Shown here: positions 55,299 to 63,892 of the stretch, piece by piece | Layout of the letters: every line of letters begins with the position of its first letter | Numbering within the stretch: position 1 is the stretch's first letter | Assembly: GCF_016734805.1 (NCBI RefSeq) | Contig: NZ_JAERQG010000002.1 | Location: forward strand, 930,001-994,000 | Length of the DNA: 64,000 nt | Direction: 5' to 3' | Origin: Marivirga atlantica | Lineage (GTDB): Bacteria; Bacteroidota; Bacteroidia; Cytophagales; Cyclobacteriaceae | Translations under genes and position numbers: made by a program | The notes under the pieces: model-generated | Database searches by the model: none | Told to the model about the DNA's origin: nothing | What the model saw: the letters and a program-made list of their open reading frames with translations, nothing else

Positions 55299-55499
55299 AT
55301 ATGCGTAATGGTTTTTAAGCACGCATATATGCGTACCCAATTATTGCCACGCATATATGCGTGCCTCATTTCTGTTACGCATATATGCGCACTCCTAAAA
55401 TGTAATATGCGTGATTGAAATTTTTTACCACGCATAATTTATTTTACAAAAACAGTATGCGCATACTTTTATTTGGTAAATAGCAAAAAAGCCATGCGT
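55299..55499. promoter_or_regulatory. Cluster of ACGCATATATGCGT palindromes, probable operator array
   Basis: Full sites lie at 55321-55334, 55349-55362 (extended to 16 bp by a C/G pair) and, with one mismatch, 55377-55390. Half sites or variants occur at 55299-55306, 55405-55412, 55430-55435 and 55494-55499, and a related palindrome AGTATGCGCATACT at 55454-55467. The first two full sites are 28 bp apart and the third is again 28 bp on, so all three lie on similar helical faces. The array ends 68 bp before the XRE gene, which suggests binding by that protein. Confidence 0.7.
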
Positions 55500-55540
55500 A
55501 AATTTTGCTATTGGCATAGTGGTTGATTGTCGCTAAGCAT

Positions 55541-55557
55541 ATGTTAAACCTTAAAAT
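55541..55557 (+). promoter_or_regulatory. Shared leader motif before the XRE gene
   Basis: ATGTTAAACCTTAAAAT ends exactly 9 nt before the ATG at 55567. Nearly the same 17-mer ends exactly 9 nt before the ATG at 55818. The equal spacing suggests a translation-level or RNA-binding site. Confidence 0.5.
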
Positions 55558-55566
55558 GTATGTGAT

Positions 55567-55779
55567 ATGAAAGCGAAAGAAACAAGTGCAAGGGTATTTC
55601 AATTCGTTCGACAATACCGCAAGATCAGCCAGAAACAACTGGCCATTAAACTCAATGTGAACCAATCGACCATCTCAAAAATAGAAAAAGGACTTCACTT
55701 CCCCAGTGCCATGGTTTTAAAACGACTGGAGCAATATACCAACAAAAGCATGAGCGACTTAATGACGCTATCACGCTAA
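55567..55779 (+). CDS. XRE-family helix-turn-helix regulator, 70 aa
   Basis: A single HTH_3 domain: RKISQKQLAIKLNVNQSTISKIEKGLHFPSAMVLKRLEQY. No other domain. The palindrome array just upstream is its obvious candidate operator, implying autoregulation. It is followed 38 nt later by a coiled-coil protein gene with an identical leader motif, so the two are probably one transcript ended by the terminator at 56254. Its role with respect to the defence island at 56.5-63.1 kb is unknown. Confidence 0.85.
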   Translation: MKAKETSARVFQFVRQYRKISQKQLAIKLNVNQSTISKIEKGLHFPSAMVLKRLEQYTNKSMSDLMTLSR

Positions 55780-55791
55780 AGAATTGAATAC

Positions 55792-55808
55792 ATGTTAAAC
55801 CTTTAAAT
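55792..55808 (+). promoter_or_regulatory. Shared leader motif before the coiled-coil gene
   Basis: ATGTTAAACCTTTAAAT, one base different from the motif at 55541-55557 and at the same 9-nt distance from the next start codon. Confidence 0.5.
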
Positions 55809-55817
55809 AGACACAAA

Positions 55818-56231
55818 ATGAAAACGTTAGAGCAAATGACAAACGAGCAGCTGACTTATCTGAAGCAGAAATGGTCGGCAGAGGCAAAAGAGTTGGATAG
55901 AGACATTGTACGATCAGAAGTACGCTTGACTAGCAGGCTATCCAGACAGGAAATGGACCAAAGCGAAATTGATGCTTTGAAGGTGGACTTAGCCAACGCA
56001 GAAAGTCTGTTGACGCACCTAGTGAACACTAGTGCCCCACAAGAGATGATTGACAAACAGCGTGCCCTGGTAGATAAGATTATGATAGAAGTAGAGACTG
56101 AATCGAAAGGCAGAAATGTGCTGACTGATGAAGAAGCCTATTTACAGCAGGTGGGCATTGATGAGTTGAAATTGCAAAAGCAATACCGCGAAGATAAAAT
56201 CACTGAAATAGACACAATACTTGCGGCATAG
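55818..56231 (+). CDS. Hypothetical coiled-coil protein, 137 aa
   Basis: I recognise no family. The protein is almost wholly predicted helical, with heptad-like spacing throughout (EQLTYLKQKWSAEAKELDRD.., LKVDLANAESLLTHLV.., DELKLQKQYREDKITEID). No Cys, membrane segment or signal peptide. It shares a leader motif and probably a transcript with the XRE gene. It might bind that regulator or be a structural partner (inference). Confidence 0.65.
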   Translation: MKTLEQMTNEQLTYLKQKWSAEAKELDRDIVRSEVRLTSRLSRQEMDQSEIDALKVDLANAESLLTHLVNTSAPQEMIDKQRALVDKIMIEVETESKGRNVLTDEEAYLQQVGIDELKLQKQYREDKITEIDTILAA

Positions 56232-56253
56232 TACATGGCAGTTATATCGGTTT

Positions 56254-56290
56254 AAAGCCCTCTGAACTAATAGTTTGAAGGGCTTTTTTT
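56254..56290 (+). terminator. Rho-independent terminator of the XRE/coiled-coil unit
   Basis: AAAGCCCT (56254-56261) pairs with AGGGCTTT (56279-56286), 17-nt loop, followed by a T-run. Confidence 0.8.
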
Positions 56291-56487
56291 ATGAATTAGA
56301 ATTGGTTTTCTAAAGTGGGTCATCCTGTAGGGATCTAATCAGTATGATGTTAAAATTCCTAAGGTTAGGTACGCATTACGTAGAGGTATAACTATTTTAC
56401 TAAATTACCTGGTTAATGGTTAGGACCACATTAGATGAAGTAGTTTGAAGGTTGGTTTTATAAATAGAGAAATGTTAGTTTAGAGAA

Positions 56488-57042
56488 TTATTTCTTGTTA
56501 AAGGTTTTGTCTAATTCCTTATATAATGTTAATGCGTTATGAAATTCATATTTGATCTTTTCATATAAGTGATTGGCTATTATACGTACAGAAGCTCTTT
56601 CTTCGGTTGTTAATTGAGGGTAAGCAAATTCTCCTTCACCCAAATGTTTTCGAATTCTTGTCCACCTATCAAAGAATTTATCTTTTTCATTATTCTCTTT
56701 ACATATGAATGATAAATGATCTTCCCATGAAGTATATGTTTTATCTTCCTTCTTAGTTCTTGAATTACATTTTGCGCAAACAGGAACTACATTTCCAGGG
56801 TGGTGTAATCCATATTCGGATCGATTGAACATAATCAAGTGCTCCATTTGTAATTTTATTCCTGTAGCACTACAATATGCACATTCATTTTTGAAAATAT
56901 TGTGTTTAATCTTTTCCCAATCTCTCTTTCCTCTTCCACTGCCAGTGTTGAAACTGCTTCCCAAATAATGTTCACCCAAACTAGTTAAAAATGCCCTAAC
57001 TGCGGTATTAGCAGCATCCGCTGGTGTGTTATAAATTGACAT
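56488..57042 (-). CDS. HNH endonuclease of a restriction-modification operon
   Basis: 184 residues. Zinc-bound HNH core: CAYC (C54, C57), EH at 67-68, the HHPGNVVPVC segment (H80, H81, N84, C89) and C92-N93. The remainder is helical. Its start overlaps the end of the cytosine methyltransferase gene by 14 nt, so it is the likely restriction partner of that enzyme. It is last in the four-gene operon that also encodes the GHKL and receiver-like proteins. The recognition sequence is unknown. Confidence 0.85.
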   Translation of the reverse strand: MSIYNTPADAANTAVRAFLTSLGEHYLGSSFNTGSGRGKRDWEKIKHNIFKNECAYCSATGIKLQMEHLIMFNRSEYGLHHPGNVVPVCAKCNSRTKKEDKTYTSWEDHLSFICKENNEKDKFFDRWTRIRKHLGEGEFAYPQLTTEERASVRIIANHLYEKIKYEFHNALTLYKELDKTFNKK

Positions 57043-58198
57043 TCTCTGAGAGGGAAAAGTTAGTAAGTGTTCTTCTTATTTCTGTAGCAATCAGCTCTGC
57101 AATTGCAGTTGGAACACCATTACTAATTAGTTTAAATTTTGGTGTAAGAGGCATAGAACTTGGTAAGATATATTCGTCTGGTACAGTTTGGAGCCTTAAC
57201 CCTTCTCTCACAGTAAGCCTTCTGGCTTTTGTAGGATGAAGATGAACCTCATTATTTCCATAAGCTACAGTTGGACTATATCTAAATCTATGTAGTCTTT
57301 TAAATGACTTCCTATTTGTATCACCCTCTTCAATTTCATAAAACCTAGATGATTTTGGCGAAAAATGCTCATTTTGATTTGGAAAGTCATTATTTAATCC
57401 TGAAAAAGCATGTTCCACACATAATTCAGCATGTCCGTTTAAATGATGTGTGGATGTTTGGTCACCAAAACTCCATTTTTTTGGCCAACCAAACCTTTTA
57501 GGTTCTATATATTTAGGTTTAGGCCATCTAAATATTAACTGATTATCTTCCGAAGACTTTAAAACCAGATTATTTTTCTCTAGCTTATATCCCCTTCTTT
57601 TTAATGATCTAACTATTTGATTTTTAAAAGCAACAAGTGCTATTCTTGGTCTGTCTTGCGGGTAACCATATTCCAATACATTAAGTAAATCATGCCATAC
57701 AGTGTATCCACTTTTTTCAATGTCCTTAACAAAAGCATTAAAAGATTCTCTGTGCTTTTTAGTTTTGTATAGTCCTTCTACATTTTCAAAAAATAGGAAA
57801 TCAGGTTTTATAGATTTTACAATTTTAAAATAACTATATATCAGACGTCCTCTTTCACCTTCTATTCCACCATTTTTTCCACCAATAGAATAATCCTGAC
57901 AAGGTGGCCCTCCAATAATACCGGTTATACCCGAATGTTCTTTTCTTAATCTAATTTGTTCTTTTCGACAAGATGCATCAACAGCTCTTGATATTTCTTT
58001 ATGAGCAATCACTTTACTTCGAATGTAATAATTGTCAGATTTTTCGAAATACTTTTTCAATCCAAAATTATATGCCTCTATAAAATGAGGTTCTATTTCA
58101 ACAGCTTCTTTTATTTGGAAACCCTGATTGATAAAACCTAAATCAAGAAATCCACCCCCAGAAAAAAGTGATAATATATCAAATACCTGGTTTTTCAT
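57029..58198 (-). CDS. DNA (cytosine-5-)-methyltransferase
   Basis: 389 residues with all main C5-MTase motifs: I (LSLFSGGGFLDLGF, 9-22), IV GGPPCQDYS with catalytic C100, VI ENV (138-140) and VIII QDRPR (181-185). A variable target-recognition region follows and the C-terminal motif X includes SNGVP. It methylates a specific cytosine and so protects host DNA, or marks it for the HNH enzyme. It overlaps the 766-residue gene upstream by 20 nt and the HNH gene downstream by 14 nt. Confidence 0.95.
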   Translation of the reverse strand: MKNQVFDILSLFSGGGFLDLGFINQGFQIKEAVEIEPHFIEAYNFGLKKYFEKSDNYYIRSKVIAHKEISRAVDASCRKEQIRLRKEHSGITGIIGGPPCQDYSIGGKNGGIEGERGRLIYSYFKIVKSIKPDFLFFENVEGLYKTKKHRESFNAFVKDIEKSGYTVWHDLLNVLEYGYPQDRPRIALVAFKNQIVRSLKRRGYKLEKNNLVLKSSEDNQLIFRWPKPKYIEPKRFGWPKKWSFGDQTSTHHLNGHAELCVEHAFSGLNNDFPNQNEHFSPKSSRFYEIEEGDTNRKSFKRLHRFRYSPTVAYGNNEVHLHPTKARRLTVREGLRLQTVPDEYILPSSMPLTPKFKLISNGVPTAIAELIATEIRRTLTNFSLSENVNL

Positions 58199-60479
58199 AT
58201 TTATTTTTTTTTAGAACTCCTTTGATAAGCTGAATTTTTAAACTTTTATCAAATATTATGACTCCCATTTTTAGCTCCTCAATTGTTAATTTTTTAGTAG
58301 CATATCCTTGATCATTTAAAAAAGATTTTATTTCACCACTATCTATTATTTGAAAATTAGGGTTATTATTTGGTTTTACTTCTCCAAACAAATCATTGAA
58401 ACTAAATTCGGTTTTTTGGAGATATTTACCATCATCAATTCGATATTTGTGATTTAAATGATATTCTACGTGAGACTCTTTAATCAACTTATAATGAGTA
58501 ATACCATCCAAAGAAAACTTATCCTCGATGTTAAATGATAAAAGATCTTGATAGTCTATAAGAGCTGCTTGAACATCAGATAATCTGAAAAACTCCTTAC
58601 CCTTTGCAGACCATAAGTCAAAGTTTTTTAACTCTCTTGTGGAATCATCGTCTCCGGGAAGCTTGAATCTTAAAGTAACTTTTCTTATCAGTTCAGGAGT
58701 GTTATCAATAAGATTTAAGTCAATTCTCCCTTTATTATTAAGATAATTATTGTATAGAGAATCATAGTATCTTCCCTTTAATCTACAGACTCTTTTTATA
58801 TTGTAACTAAACTTATCATTTACCTTTTTAACTTTTGTTATTGGAAAATCAATAGGGTCATTAAATGCCATCGAACTAAGCAACTCATCAATGTTAATTT
58901 CTGCCAATTTCTGATACCCTATTTTTAGATTCTGATAATATCTATCCTTATTTTGGGGTAGAATTAATTTGATATCATTTTCCAATTCCTCGTAAGGATT
59001 TATAATGCAATTGCCTTCATCATTAAACATGCACAAGTCTAAAACTGAAAAGTCAGCATAGAATAAATTAGGAGTAGAAATTTCAATTTGAATAGTTTTG
59101 TAATTATTATCTGAAATGTCAAAAAAATTATTTATAAATACGAATTTGTTTCCTCCGCTTAATCTTACTTCATATTTTTCACTTGCAATTTCTTGAGATA
59201 ACTCTATTTTAAACAACTCAGCAAGTTTGGCCTTTCTGGTATTGTCTTTTCTTAATAAAGTATCGCATAGTTGTCCTAGAATCATATAGTATGAACCATC
59301 TATTTGCCAAATATCTCCTGGAGCAATCGGTAAATATTTTTTATTTACATTATAATCAAAAATCTCAAAAGTATTTATCTTCAAGAGTTCATCTCCTATT
59401 TCTGATGTTTTTGGATGATCATCCAAATAATTTTGTCTAAAAAAGGCTGATAATCCGGCAATGAATTTAAAATCTTCAACTTCATGATCATCAAATTTCT
59501 TTCGCTCAGCTAATTCAAACCAATATTTTGCTGCATCATAAGGAGGTATACCTTCACTATGTGATTCTTGTATAATATGTTTAATGTTCTTTTGATTCTT
59601 TAAGACTAAAGTAAAAGCTTCTTCAGTGCTAACATTTTTTTTATTTCGTATAGAATTGAATACTTCGGCAAATGCAGACTGAGCAAGACTTTTGGTCATT
59701 TTTTCAATAACACGTTCTGATCCTTTAGTAATTTCTTCGATAAAAAAATCTTCATATTCTAAGAGTTCTTTTTCAACAGAATCTGGTCTACTTGTATATA
59801 AACAAGCAATAAATCTCAATTCGGGATTATCTTTGAATTCACCTACTAAATCATCAATAATAAAATCTTTTCCAACTTCATTTGCACTACCAGTACTTAA
59901 TGATTTATCAATTATAGCTAAACAGAAATTGCTATTAGTCCTTTTTACACTTTTCTGAATATCTTTGTAAAAAGGCTCTTTATCTGCTCCAGGTGTTTGT
60001 TTGTAGTATAAAATTTCAACTTCCTCTATTTTCTTTAATTCAGTAAGTAATTCGTTATAATGAGTTTCATTTATACTTAAATAAATTCCATATTTAGCAA
60101 AACATGCCTTTATAGATTGGGTTTCACCATCCTCTTCTATTAATCTCTCAAATTCATCATAGACTTCATTTTGTAATAATTCTTCTTTTCCTAGTTTCTT
60201 TAAGAATCTTGCTAAATGTCCTCCAGGCAGAAAATTCTGAACATCTTCACTATTAACAAGAAGTGGGTTAAATTTCTCATCAAAATCTATTATTGCTTTA
60301 CCAAGTGAACTAAAGCTAAGGGTATCCAACTCTTCAATAATAGATTTTTTTACACGATCCTCCGATAAGCAAAATTCAATCAATAATTTAATAGGGTCGT
60401 CTATATAAGTAATCTCATCTTCGATTATTATAATAGTATATGCTTTAAGACTCTTTATGAGATCATTTAACTTACTCAT
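58179..60479 (-). CDS. Large protein with a split receiver-like domain, defence operon
   Basis: 766 residues, no known full-length family that I recognise. A receiver-like pattern is visible: hydrophobic strand with acidic residues TIIIIEDE (15-22), FCLAIIDKSL with D191, ACLYTS with T229/S230, and EEITKGS with K252. Between the first two lies an unusual insertion of about 150 residues. The remaining 500 residues are mixed alpha/beta without recognised motifs. It overlaps the GHKL kinase-like gene upstream by 8 nt, so a kinase-receiver pairing is plausible (inference). It also overlaps the methyltransferase gene by 20 nt. Confidence 0.6.
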   Translation of the reverse strand: MSKLNDLIKSLKAYTIIIIEDEITYIDDPIKLLIEFCLSEDRVKKSIIEELDTLSFSSLGKAIIDFDEKFNPLLVNSEDVQNFLPGGHLARFLKKLGKEELLQNEVYDEFERLIEEDGETQSIKACFAKYGIYLSINETHYNELLTELKKIEEVEILYYKQTPGADKEPFYKDIQKSVKRTNSNFCLAIIDKSLSTGSANEVGKDFIIDDLVGEFKDNPELRFIACLYTSRPDSVEKELLEYEDFFIEEITKGSERVIEKMTKSLAQSAFAEVFNSIRNKKNVSTEEAFTLVLKNQKNIKHIIQESHSEGIPPYDAAKYWFELAERKKFDDHEVEDFKFIAGLSAFFRQNYLDDHPKTSEIGDELLKINTFEIFDYNVNKKYLPIAPGDIWQIDGSYYMILGQLCDTLLRKDNTRKAKLAELFKIELSQEIASEKYEVRLSGGNKFVFINNFFDISDNNYKTIQIEISTPNLFYADFSVLDLCMFNDEGNCIINPYEELENDIKLILPQNKDRYYQNLKIGYQKLAEINIDELLSSMAFNDPIDFPITKVKKVNDKFSYNIKRVCRLKGRYYDSLYNNYLNNKGRIDLNLIDNTPELIRKVTLRFKLPGDDDSTRELKNFDLWSAKGKEFFRLSDVQAALIDYQDLLSFNIEDKFSLDGITHYKLIKESHVEYHLNHKYRIDDGKYLQKTEFSFNDLFGEVKPNNNPNFQIIDSGEIKSFLNDQGYATKKLTIEELKMGVIIFDKSLKIQLIKGVLKKNKYEKPGI

Positions 60480-63129
60480 CTTCCTCTAAACTATTTTGCA
60501 TCCTTAACTCGAAAATATAACGATTACCATAAATATTCGTGATTGGAAGAAGCTCTATTTCTCCTCCAAAAGACTTTAAAAATTGTCGAACTATATACAA
60601 TCCCATGCCTCTTCCACCATTCTCGCGTCCTGATACAAGTTCATTAAAAAGAGTATGCTGATATTTTTCTAACACACCTATTCCTGTATCTTCAAGCTGT
60701 ATTGTATTGGAAGAAGTTGTTTTTATAGTGATTTTATCACCTCCGCTTTGGATATATATGTTGTCTTTTTTTGCTAATTTTTGACGTTGCCTAATCCAGT
60801 AAATTGAATTGTCAATTAGATTATAAAATACATGCAAAAGCGCTCCTTTTGGTACTTCCCAAGTATTGCTGACAGAACTTATATCAACATCCACTTTGTG
60901 TCTATTTAATCTAAATTTGAATCTTTCTACAATAATTGCTAATTCCTCTTTGACATCTGTAGGTATTAAAGCTCTATTTCCTTCATTAGTAATAAAAGTT
61001 TTTTCTAAGAAGGAATAAAATTTATCTAAATCACCCATACGTTTATACAGGTGATTAAACTTGTTTTTTATTGGAAGGAAATGAGAGTTATTGATTTTAA
61101 AATCTTCATTATCTAGCAAATGATTTTCAATCATATTAAAATGCTCATCGTATTTTTCTGATTCTTCTTCAGAACTACTCAATAAAGAGTGCAGTTCATG
61201 AGTAATGATTTCAGTTACCAGCCCATTTGCCATAAGTTTATAATTGTTATAGGCCTCAGTTTTAATCCTTATTTGATGTTGTTTTGTAGCTTCAAGTAAT
61301 TGATTTGCGCTTTTTAATGACCATTGTGTATCATTGAGATTTTTCTCAAAATTAAGAGTTGCTGGTTCAAGTTTTTCAAAAACCTTTTTAACAGATTTAA
61401 TTTTATCATCTGTATCTAAATCGATGTTGTCTTTAATTGCTGAAATTGCTTCTTGAATTGCTGCTAAATTCTTTTTTGCTGCAGAAAGTATTTCTTTAGA
61501 TTTATCTACCTCATCTTGTATCTGCTCATCTGTATTTTCAGGCAACCAACCTTCAAGATCCAAAAAATTCTTAGTTAATTCAACAGCTGTCTTAGTATAA
61601 CCTGGAGAGAAAATTTCAAGAATTTCACTCAATACAATTTGAAGTGAATCAGCGTAAACATTTTGAGTTAAATGTTCTCTAGAGCTGGTTTCATATATAT
61701 AGTTTTGTTTAGGATCATTAATATTTATAAATCCAATTACATTACCTAGTTCAAAACGATAAAATTGTTGCCCAGTAGTCCTCTTTTGTTGGAGTTCTAA
61801 CCAGTCATTATTCTTATTACCTATCGTAGCTACTCTATATCCATTCCTATATAGTTTTATGCCATTATTTGCATCAAGAAATGGCCTAATATCATAATTC
61901 ACACCTATTGAATCTTTTATATAGTTATTATCAACAGCCGACCTCCTAGCCATGCTCATTAATGTATTGTCTCTCTTATATGTGTGAATTTCTCCTTTTA
62001 TAGGAGCGATTTTTATAAGTAAATTTTCAAAATCTTCAGGAAAAATACGATTATTTTTTTCAGCTTTTTTCTTCCAATTCTTAATAAGTTCTGAAAGAAA
62101 AAATACCTCTCTAAGATTTTTAGAATAGTGATCTTTATATTTTAATAGAAAATTTTTGTACTCTTTGGAATTTTTTTTCCAATCTTGATAAAGAACTTTA
62201 CCTAATTCGCGATGATGAATTCGTTCTACAAACCAAGGACGTAATTTCATCTCTAAGTTAAATTTCAAATCTTTTGGAATTCCTTCTTTATCCAAAACTA
62301 GCTCTGTATTAAACGAATGAATTGACTCTGCTACGTTTAACGCATGGTAATTAAAGTCTAAAATAATTCCCACACTATCAGCCGATAATTCCAAATTAAT
62401 TGAACTCTTTTTTTGTTCAAACGGTGAATACAAAAAGCTGAGAGCAGATTGTAATTCATCCTTTACAAAAAGTGAATTACCGAGTGACCTTCCTTTATTA
62501 CCAAATAAATCTTCAATTTCGAATACTTCTCTTTGCTCATAATATTTGTCAATCTGAACTGGATTATCCTCGGTTCCTAAAAGCCATAACCTTGTATAAG
62601 AACTATTAGTAGTTCTATTTGATACCCATTCTGGGGCATCAAATTCATCATTGTAAATAAAATCTTTCCAAGAAACTTTAACAATGTTGACAATGGTACT
62701 ATTTTCAGTTGAAGTTTCTACAATTAAAGTTGGGGCAATTCTTTGAGCCGCAAGTCTACCTATACCCTTATCTCCTAAAACAATTTCATCTCCGTCTTTA
62801 GCTTTTTCTCTTTGTTCTTTTTTAACAGTAGAACCTACTTCAAAAAAACCTTCTTGAAGTTTTTTATAATTCATCCCAACACCATCGTCTTCAACAATGA
62901 TCAAACCATTTAGGCTAGTATTATTAAATATTTCATAAAGAACCTCAGGAATAGGTTGTGTTAACCTGGCCTTATCTATTCGATCAAATCCTGATAAAAA
63001 TTGAATACTTACGTTTGACGCTTTTGCGTCATATGAATTTTTAATTAGTTCAGTAATTGCAACTTCGTCTGTGGTAATCAATTCATACCCTAAATGCCTA
63101 ATTATTCGAGGATTATAAGTAAATTTCAT
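60472..63129 (-). CDS. Double GHKL ATPase: MORC/Hsp90-like N-terminus and histidine-kinase-like C-terminus
   Basis: 885 residues. N-terminal GHKL domain: ELIKNSYDA (27-35, N31), DDGVGM (81-86) and GDKGIGRLA (119-127), of the Hsp90/MutL/MORC kind. The middle part (about 520-630) is coiled coil. Near the end comes a DHp-like helix with THELHSLL, then a second ATPase: FYNLIDNSIYW, LEDTGIGV and NGGRGMGLYIVRQFL. The C-terminal part therefore looks like an active histidine kinase. No membrane segment is present, so it is a cytoplasmic sensor. First gene of the tightly overlapping four-gene operon. It may sense infection or DNA state and signal to the receiver-like protein (inference). Confidence 0.8.
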   Translation of the reverse strand: MKFTYNPRIIRHLGYELITTDEVAITELIKNSYDAKASNVSIQFLSGFDRIDKARLTQPIPEVLYEIFNNTSLNGLIIVEDDGVGMNYKKLQEGFFEVGSTVKKEQREKAKDGDEIVLGDKGIGRLAAQRIAPTLIVETSTENSTIVNIVKVSWKDFIYNDEFDAPEWVSNRTTNSSYTRLWLLGTEDNPVQIDKYYEQREVFEIEDLFGNKGRSLGNSLFVKDELQSALSFLYSPFEQKKSSINLELSADSVGIILDFNYHALNVAESIHSFNTELVLDKEGIPKDLKFNLEMKLRPWFVERIHHRELGKVLYQDWKKNSKEYKNFLLKYKDHYSKNLREVFFLSELIKNWKKKAEKNNRIFPEDFENLLIKIAPIKGEIHTYKRDNTLMSMARRSAVDNNYIKDSIGVNYDIRPFLDANNGIKLYRNGYRVATIGNKNNDWLELQQKRTTGQQFYRFELGNVIGFININDPKQNYIYETSSREHLTQNVYADSLQIVLSEILEIFSPGYTKTAVELTKNFLDLEGWLPENTDEQIQDEVDKSKEILSAAKKNLAAIQEAISAIKDNIDLDTDDKIKSVKKVFEKLEPATLNFEKNLNDTQWSLKSANQLLEATKQHQIRIKTEAYNNYKLMANGLVTEIITHELHSLLSSSEEESEKYDEHFNMIENHLLDNEDFKINNSHFLPIKNKFNHLYKRMGDLDKFYSFLEKTFITNEGNRALIPTDVKEELAIIVERFKFRLNRHKVDVDISSVSNTWEVPKGALLHVFYNLIDNSIYWIRQRQKLAKKDNIYIQSGGDKITIKTTSSNTIQLEDTGIGVLEKYQHTLFNELVSGRENGGRGMGLYIVRQFLKSFGGEIELLPITNIYGNRYIFELRMQNSLEEDE

Positions 63130-63423
63130 TGGCTCTATCTTATTATTATATTTTTCTTCAGATAAATTTCATTCAACTGATGCTCAATATAGCGACAGAT
63201 ATTCAATAGACCGTATGCTAAAGCTTTTAGAAATCAGTTTTACAGGCATGTTTTTTAGGTTTTAGTTGAACTTATTTAATATGTAAGATAAAGGAAATTA
63301 GTAAATTTGTATAAGCTACATCCTTAATTTTCTATAAATTAAAGCTTTTCTTCGTTGAACGTATCAACTAAACTCAATTGCTAACAATAAACTCTAAACT
63401 ATCTCTGTTGTTAAGCTGTGTAA

Positions 63424-63840
63424 TCATTCCAATTTAGGTGGTTTCCTTAAGGCTTTCTTTTCGCCATGGAGCTTTTTAGCTTTTAACCTTTTCTTGATAG
63501 CCGATTTGCTCGGCTTAGTTGCCTTGCGTTCTTTCTGCTTTTCAAAGGCTTTCTTAACCAGTCTATCCAGTTTTTTAAAAGCAATGGTTTTGTTTTTAAG
63601 CTGTGAGCGTTGGCTATCCACCGCAATTAGTAAGTCACCAGCATTAGTCAATCTTTTCCCTAAGCTTGCTTGCAGTTGTTCTCGCTGTTCTTGCTTGAGT
63701 ACTTTAGAATCAATTACATTCCATTTGAGGATTACCTTTGTCTCTACCTTGTTTACGTGCTGTCCGCCCGGCCCGCCACTGCGAGCTGTCTGAATCACTA
63801 CTTCTTTCCGAATAGCCGTTAAGGATGGCCTTGCTACCAT
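63424..63840 (-). CDS. arfB: Alternative ribosome-rescue peptidyl-tRNA hydrolase ArfB
   Basis: 138 residues. The GGQ catalytic motif sits in SGGPGGQHVNKVETKV near residue 25, as in class I release factors, and the C-terminal tail is very basic (KKRLKAKKLHGEKKALRKPPK), which in ArfB enters the empty mRNA channel. It frees stalled ribosomes by hydrolysing peptidyl-tRNA. Length is normal. Single gene, divergent from the fragment at 63893. Confidence 0.95.
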   Translation of the reverse strand: MVARPSLTAIRKEVVIQTARSGGPGGQHVNKVETKVILKWNVIDSKVLKQEQREQLQASLGKRLTNAGDLLIAVDSQRSQLKNKTIAFKKLDRLVKKAFEKQKERKATKPSKSAIKKRLKAKKLHGEKKALRKPPKLE

Positions 63841-63892
63841 AAATCTAACTTTTGATTTACTAACAGCGAGTTCATTTAGTTGTTCCTAGCAT

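Larger units (their letters stand above)
54663..55566. other. Gene-poor region, 904 bp: repeat cluster and operator array
   Basis: Contains the second REP palindrome, three copies of the MITE-like repeat (54757-55267) and, from 55299 on, the ACGCATATATGCGT palindrome cluster that leads into the XRE gene at 55567. I find no coding region; short frames here are made of repeat sequence. Confidence 0.7.

Noticed and set aside
55444-55665. Minus-strand frame of 73 codons across the operator array
   Set aside because: It is antisense to the XRE gene and made up largely of palindromic DNA.
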